A DNA stretch of 6,039 nt, taken from Patescibacteria group bacterium. GTDB taxonomy: Bacteria; Patescibacteriota; Minisyncoccia; Phycocordibacterales; DATDWN01. A program made the translations under genes and the position numbers. The stretch's first letter is position 1; every line of letters begins with the position of its first letter. The DNA is taken from assembly GCA_030916785.1 (NCBI GenBank), contig JAUPVY010000034.1, positions 1-6,039 of the forward strand. The letters run 5' to 3'. Below are positions 4,606-6,039 of the stretch, in pieces. Below the pieces are notes generated by a model. The model was not told where the DNA came from. It made no database searches and worked only from the letters and a program-made list of their open reading frames with translations.

Positions 4606-5238
4606 CTAGATACTTAGTGTTTGTAGGATGGAAAGAAATATTTGCTGAGACTGTTCTCTTGATATTGCACCTGGAACGGCCAGAACCTCTTGTTCTCTAT
4701 TGCCCGAGAAAATACCAGAAAGTATTTGAATCGATGCCTTGCCCACTATCAGAGTCTGGTCGTCTTTCACGGGGAAGTAGTAGGTAGTTTGTCCACAACC
4801 CTCTGCGCCTTCATATATTGCGTAGCCGTTTAGTGTTCCGATTGAAAACTTATCAATAAAACCAGATGATTCTATTACTTGATTGTTTATAAAATTCTCT
4901 TGTGGAATATAGGGACTCACAGTTTTCATAGTATCAACCAAACCTTTATTCATTTTTTTCATGGTTACTCTGAAATCAGTCAGTCTAGGATATATCGTAT
5001 CTTCTCCCGTCATGTCGCATTCACCCGTGTTTTCAAAGGGAATATCGTGGAAAAGGGTTATGGTGCCATCAGTAGCACTGGCTGTTAGGATTTTAGGATA
5101 TTTAAAAGAAATACCTAAAGTAGAATTCCTATAGGTAGCCAAAGTGTCATCAGTTACTGTTTTTTTATTGTCATTTAAAAATAAACTAATAGAGGTTATG
5201 ACTATAATTATTGTTAATAGTAGGAGGAACTTTTTCAT
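4606..5238 (-). CDS. Exported/anchored PsbP-like domain protein, second copy of the family
   Basis: A 210-residue protein with an N-terminal hydrophobic segment after MKKF (about 4-21), acting as a signal anchor or signal peptide. There is no lipobox Cys. The extracytoplasmic domain opens with TYRNSTLGISFKYP (35-48), identical at 10 of 14 positions to the same motif in the protein at 2778-3380, and ends with FLSILQTLSI, the matching C-terminal strand. Between them this copy has two Cys, C74 (GECDM) and C148 (EGCGQ), absent from the other copy and able to form a disulfide. The ATG is supported by an extended -10 box ending 6 bp upstream. It is on the same strand as infC but infC has its own promoter. 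Stop is TAG. Family function is unknown. Confidence 0.78.
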   Translation of the reverse strand: MKKFLLLLTIIIVITSISLFLNDNKKTVTDDTLATYRNSTLGISFKYPKILTASATDGTITLFHDIPFENTGECDMTGEDTIYPRLTDFRVTMKKMNKGLVDTMKTVSPYIPQENFINNQVIESSGFIDKFSIGTLNGYAIYEGAEGCGQTTYYFPVKDDQTLIVGKASIQILSGIFSGNREQEVLAVPGAISREQSQQIFLSILQTLSI

Positions 5239-5244
5239 ATAATA

Positions 5245-5253
5245 ACTATAGCA
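5245..5253 (-). promoter_or_regulatory. Extended -10 promoter of the second PsbP-like gene (leaderless-type)
   Basis: On the minus strand TGCTATAGT (5253-5245) is an extended -10 element ending 6 bp before the ATG. The expected start, 7 nt past the hexamer, falls on the A of the ATG at 5238. The -35 position is an A/T run with no consensus match, as is usual for extended -10 promoters, and is covered by the palindrome at 5256-5286. Confidence 0.55.
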
Positions 5254-5255
5254 TA

Positions 5256-5286
5256 AAAGTTATTGTATTTTTTACAATAAAACTTT
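5256..5286. promoter_or_regulatory. Palindrome in the divergent intergenic region, possible operator
   Basis: Perfect 8-bp arms TTATTGTA (5260-5267) and TACAATAA (5273-5280) are separated by T5. The symmetry continues outward as AAAG (5256-5259) and CTTT (5283-5286) after two extra A's on the right. It lies over the -35 position of the minus-strand gene and about 45 bp before the start of the plus-strand gene. No regulator gene is in the window. An RNA hairpin or chance in AT-rich DNA are the alternatives. Confidence 0.45.
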
Positions 5287-5330
5287 GATTGTGTTAATAT
5301 TTAGATAGATTATTACTTAATTTAAATTTA

Positions 5331-5906
5331 ATGGATTATAAAAAAATATTATCAGTTTTCGGTATCATTTTGGTCCTTGTTGTAGTTTGGTATGTTCGTG
5401 AACCAAAGAATGGTGTGGAAATAGTTCCATCAAACAATGGAGATGTTGCAGCCACTACTACAGAGGAAACAAAGATTGTAAAAACCCCAACACCAGGAGC
5501 TGTCACGAGTACTTCAAAACCTGCGACTCTGAAGAGTGTTTTGGCTATTGACGGTAGTCATGAGTGTAAATATGAACAGGTTGGTCAAAATCAAACCAGT
5601 ACAAACTTTATTTATATCTCAGATAATAAGCTCAGAGCAGAATTTAGAACGAGGTATTCTACTGGTAAATCTGAATCAACATTAATGGTTTATGATGGTC
5701 GTTATCTATATGTTTGGACCGAGGGGATGGCTACAGGAGTTAGAACAGAGCCAAAATCTATCTCAGAATTACCAGATGTTATTCCAGCAGATATCACTAG
5801 TGGTAAGGTTTTAGGTACAAATTTTAATAGTGTAAGTTATGATTGTCACGCCTGGTCTAGGGTTTCCAGTATGTTGGTTAAGCCTAGTTATGTAAAATTC
5901 AATTAG
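5331..5906 (+). CDS. Membrane-anchored LolA-like domain protein
   Basis: A 191-residue protein with a short basic N-terminus, one hydrophobic helix (about 6-22), a Thr/Pro/Ser-rich linker (about 38-66) typical of surface-exposed proteins, and a C-terminal domain (about 69-191). The domain has strands with FIYISDNKLRAEF (93-105), a LMVYDGRYLYVW segment (118-129) and a SYDCHAW (169-175) to PSYVKF (185-190) ending. This resembles small LolA/LprG-like beta-sheet domains that I associate with Patescibacteria hypothetical proteins; the assignment is by pattern only. Two Cys, C79 (HECKY) and C172 (YDCHAW), could form a disulfide joining the first and last parts of the domain. There is no lipobox. 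The start is the first ATG, with no Shine-Dalgarno; a clear -10 box was not found in the AT-rich upstream sequence. It is transcribed divergently from the PsbP-like gene. Stop is TAG, with no strong terminator after it. Confidence 0.72.
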   Translation: MDYKKILSVFGIILVLVVVWYVREPKNGVEIVPSNNGDVAATTTEETKIVKTPTPGAVTSTSKPATLKSVLAIDGSHECKYEQVGQNQTSTNFIYISDNKLRAEFRTRYSTGKSESTLMVYDGRYLYVWTEGMATGVRTEPKSISELPDVIPADITSGKVLGTNFNSVSYDCHAWSRVSSMLVKPSYVKFN

Positions 5907-5920
5907 GTAACTGACCAAGA

Positions 5921-5949
5921 TTGTTTAATTGTTAAAAGAATCTTATAAT
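5921..5949 (+). promoter_or_regulatory. Sigma70-type promoter for the gene at the right edge
   Basis: TTGTTT (5921-5926), a 17-bp spacer and a perfect TATAAT (5944-5949) give the best two-box promoter in the window. The start would be near 5956, leaving a leader of about 32 nt. A second -10-like TAAAAT (5970-5975) ends 12 bp before the ATG and could give a much shorter leader. Confidence 0.6.
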
Positions 5950-5987
5950 TAAACTAAGTATATTTTTACTAAAATAATTTAAACAAA

Positions 5988-6039
5988 ATGAATCCACAAA
6001 AAATAAAATTACCAGCATCGGCCAACTTTGTTTTATGGG
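5988..6039 (+). CDS. Start of an unidentified gene (cut by window end)
   Basis: An ATG at 5988 opens a frame that runs to the window edge: 17 codons, MNPQKIKLPASANFVLW. It is supported by the promoter at 5921-5949 and by its position after an intergenic gap of about 80 bp. No Shine-Dalgarno is present, in line with the other genes here. The fragment is too short to recognise a family. Confidence 0.5.
   Translation, partial: MNPQKIKLPASANFVLW

Noticed and set aside
5917..5944. AAGATT/AATCTT hairpin after the LolA-like gene as a terminator
   Set aside because: Only a 6-bp A/T-rich stem with a loop of 16 nt and no T-run; it overlaps a better promoter call.
1..6039. TGA recoding (Gly or Trp) as in some Patescibacteria
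   Set aside because: All recognised proteins are full length without in-frame TGA despite many Gly codons, and Trp is encoded by TGG. A standard code fits.

Overview
The window looks like a slice of a small, AT-rich bacterial genome, most likely Candidatus Patescibacteria (CPR), probably a Parcubacteria-type lineage. That placement is inferred from three things: protein style (single-helix-anchored PsbP-like and LolA-like proteins, and divergent IF-3, L35 and L20 sequences), compact spacing, and a near absence of Shine-Dalgarno sequences. The genetic code appears standard: long Gly-rich genes contain no in-frame TGA, seven of the nine visible stops are TAA and two are TAG.

Left region (1-550): the 3' end of a nucleoside diphosphate kinase gene that retains the catalytic His. 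A good sigma70-type promoter follows, and then a sequence of about 150 nt that folds into a long rod with a central bubble and a small 3' hairpin. I read this as 6S RNA, the regulator that binds RNA polymerase. Directly after it lies a 121-nt, nearly fully self-complementary hairpin of unknown role.

Middle left (551-2750): a plus-strand cluster of a four-helix membrane protein (YjdF/VanZ-like), a complete beta-CASP metallo-beta-lactamase RNA-processing-type nuclease overlapping it by 16 bp, and an unrecognised 129-aa soluble protein. It ends at a strong terminator.

Middle (2750-4610): a membrane-anchored PsbP-like protein on the plus strand converges on the minus-strand infC-rpmI-rplT operon (IF-3, L35, L20). 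A bidirectional terminator separates them and is a near copy of the preceding terminator. The infC gene has its own promoter and no in-frame ATG start.

Right (4606-6039): a second PsbP-like protein (minus) and an anchored LolA-like protein (plus) diverge from a short intergenic region that carries a palindrome. The first 17 codons of another gene follow.

The most interesting points are the 6S RNA candidate with its neighbouring giant hairpin, -10 boxes placed so close to start codons that several mRNAs should be leaderless, the non-ATG infC start, and the reused terminator module that contains the stop codons of the genes it ends.
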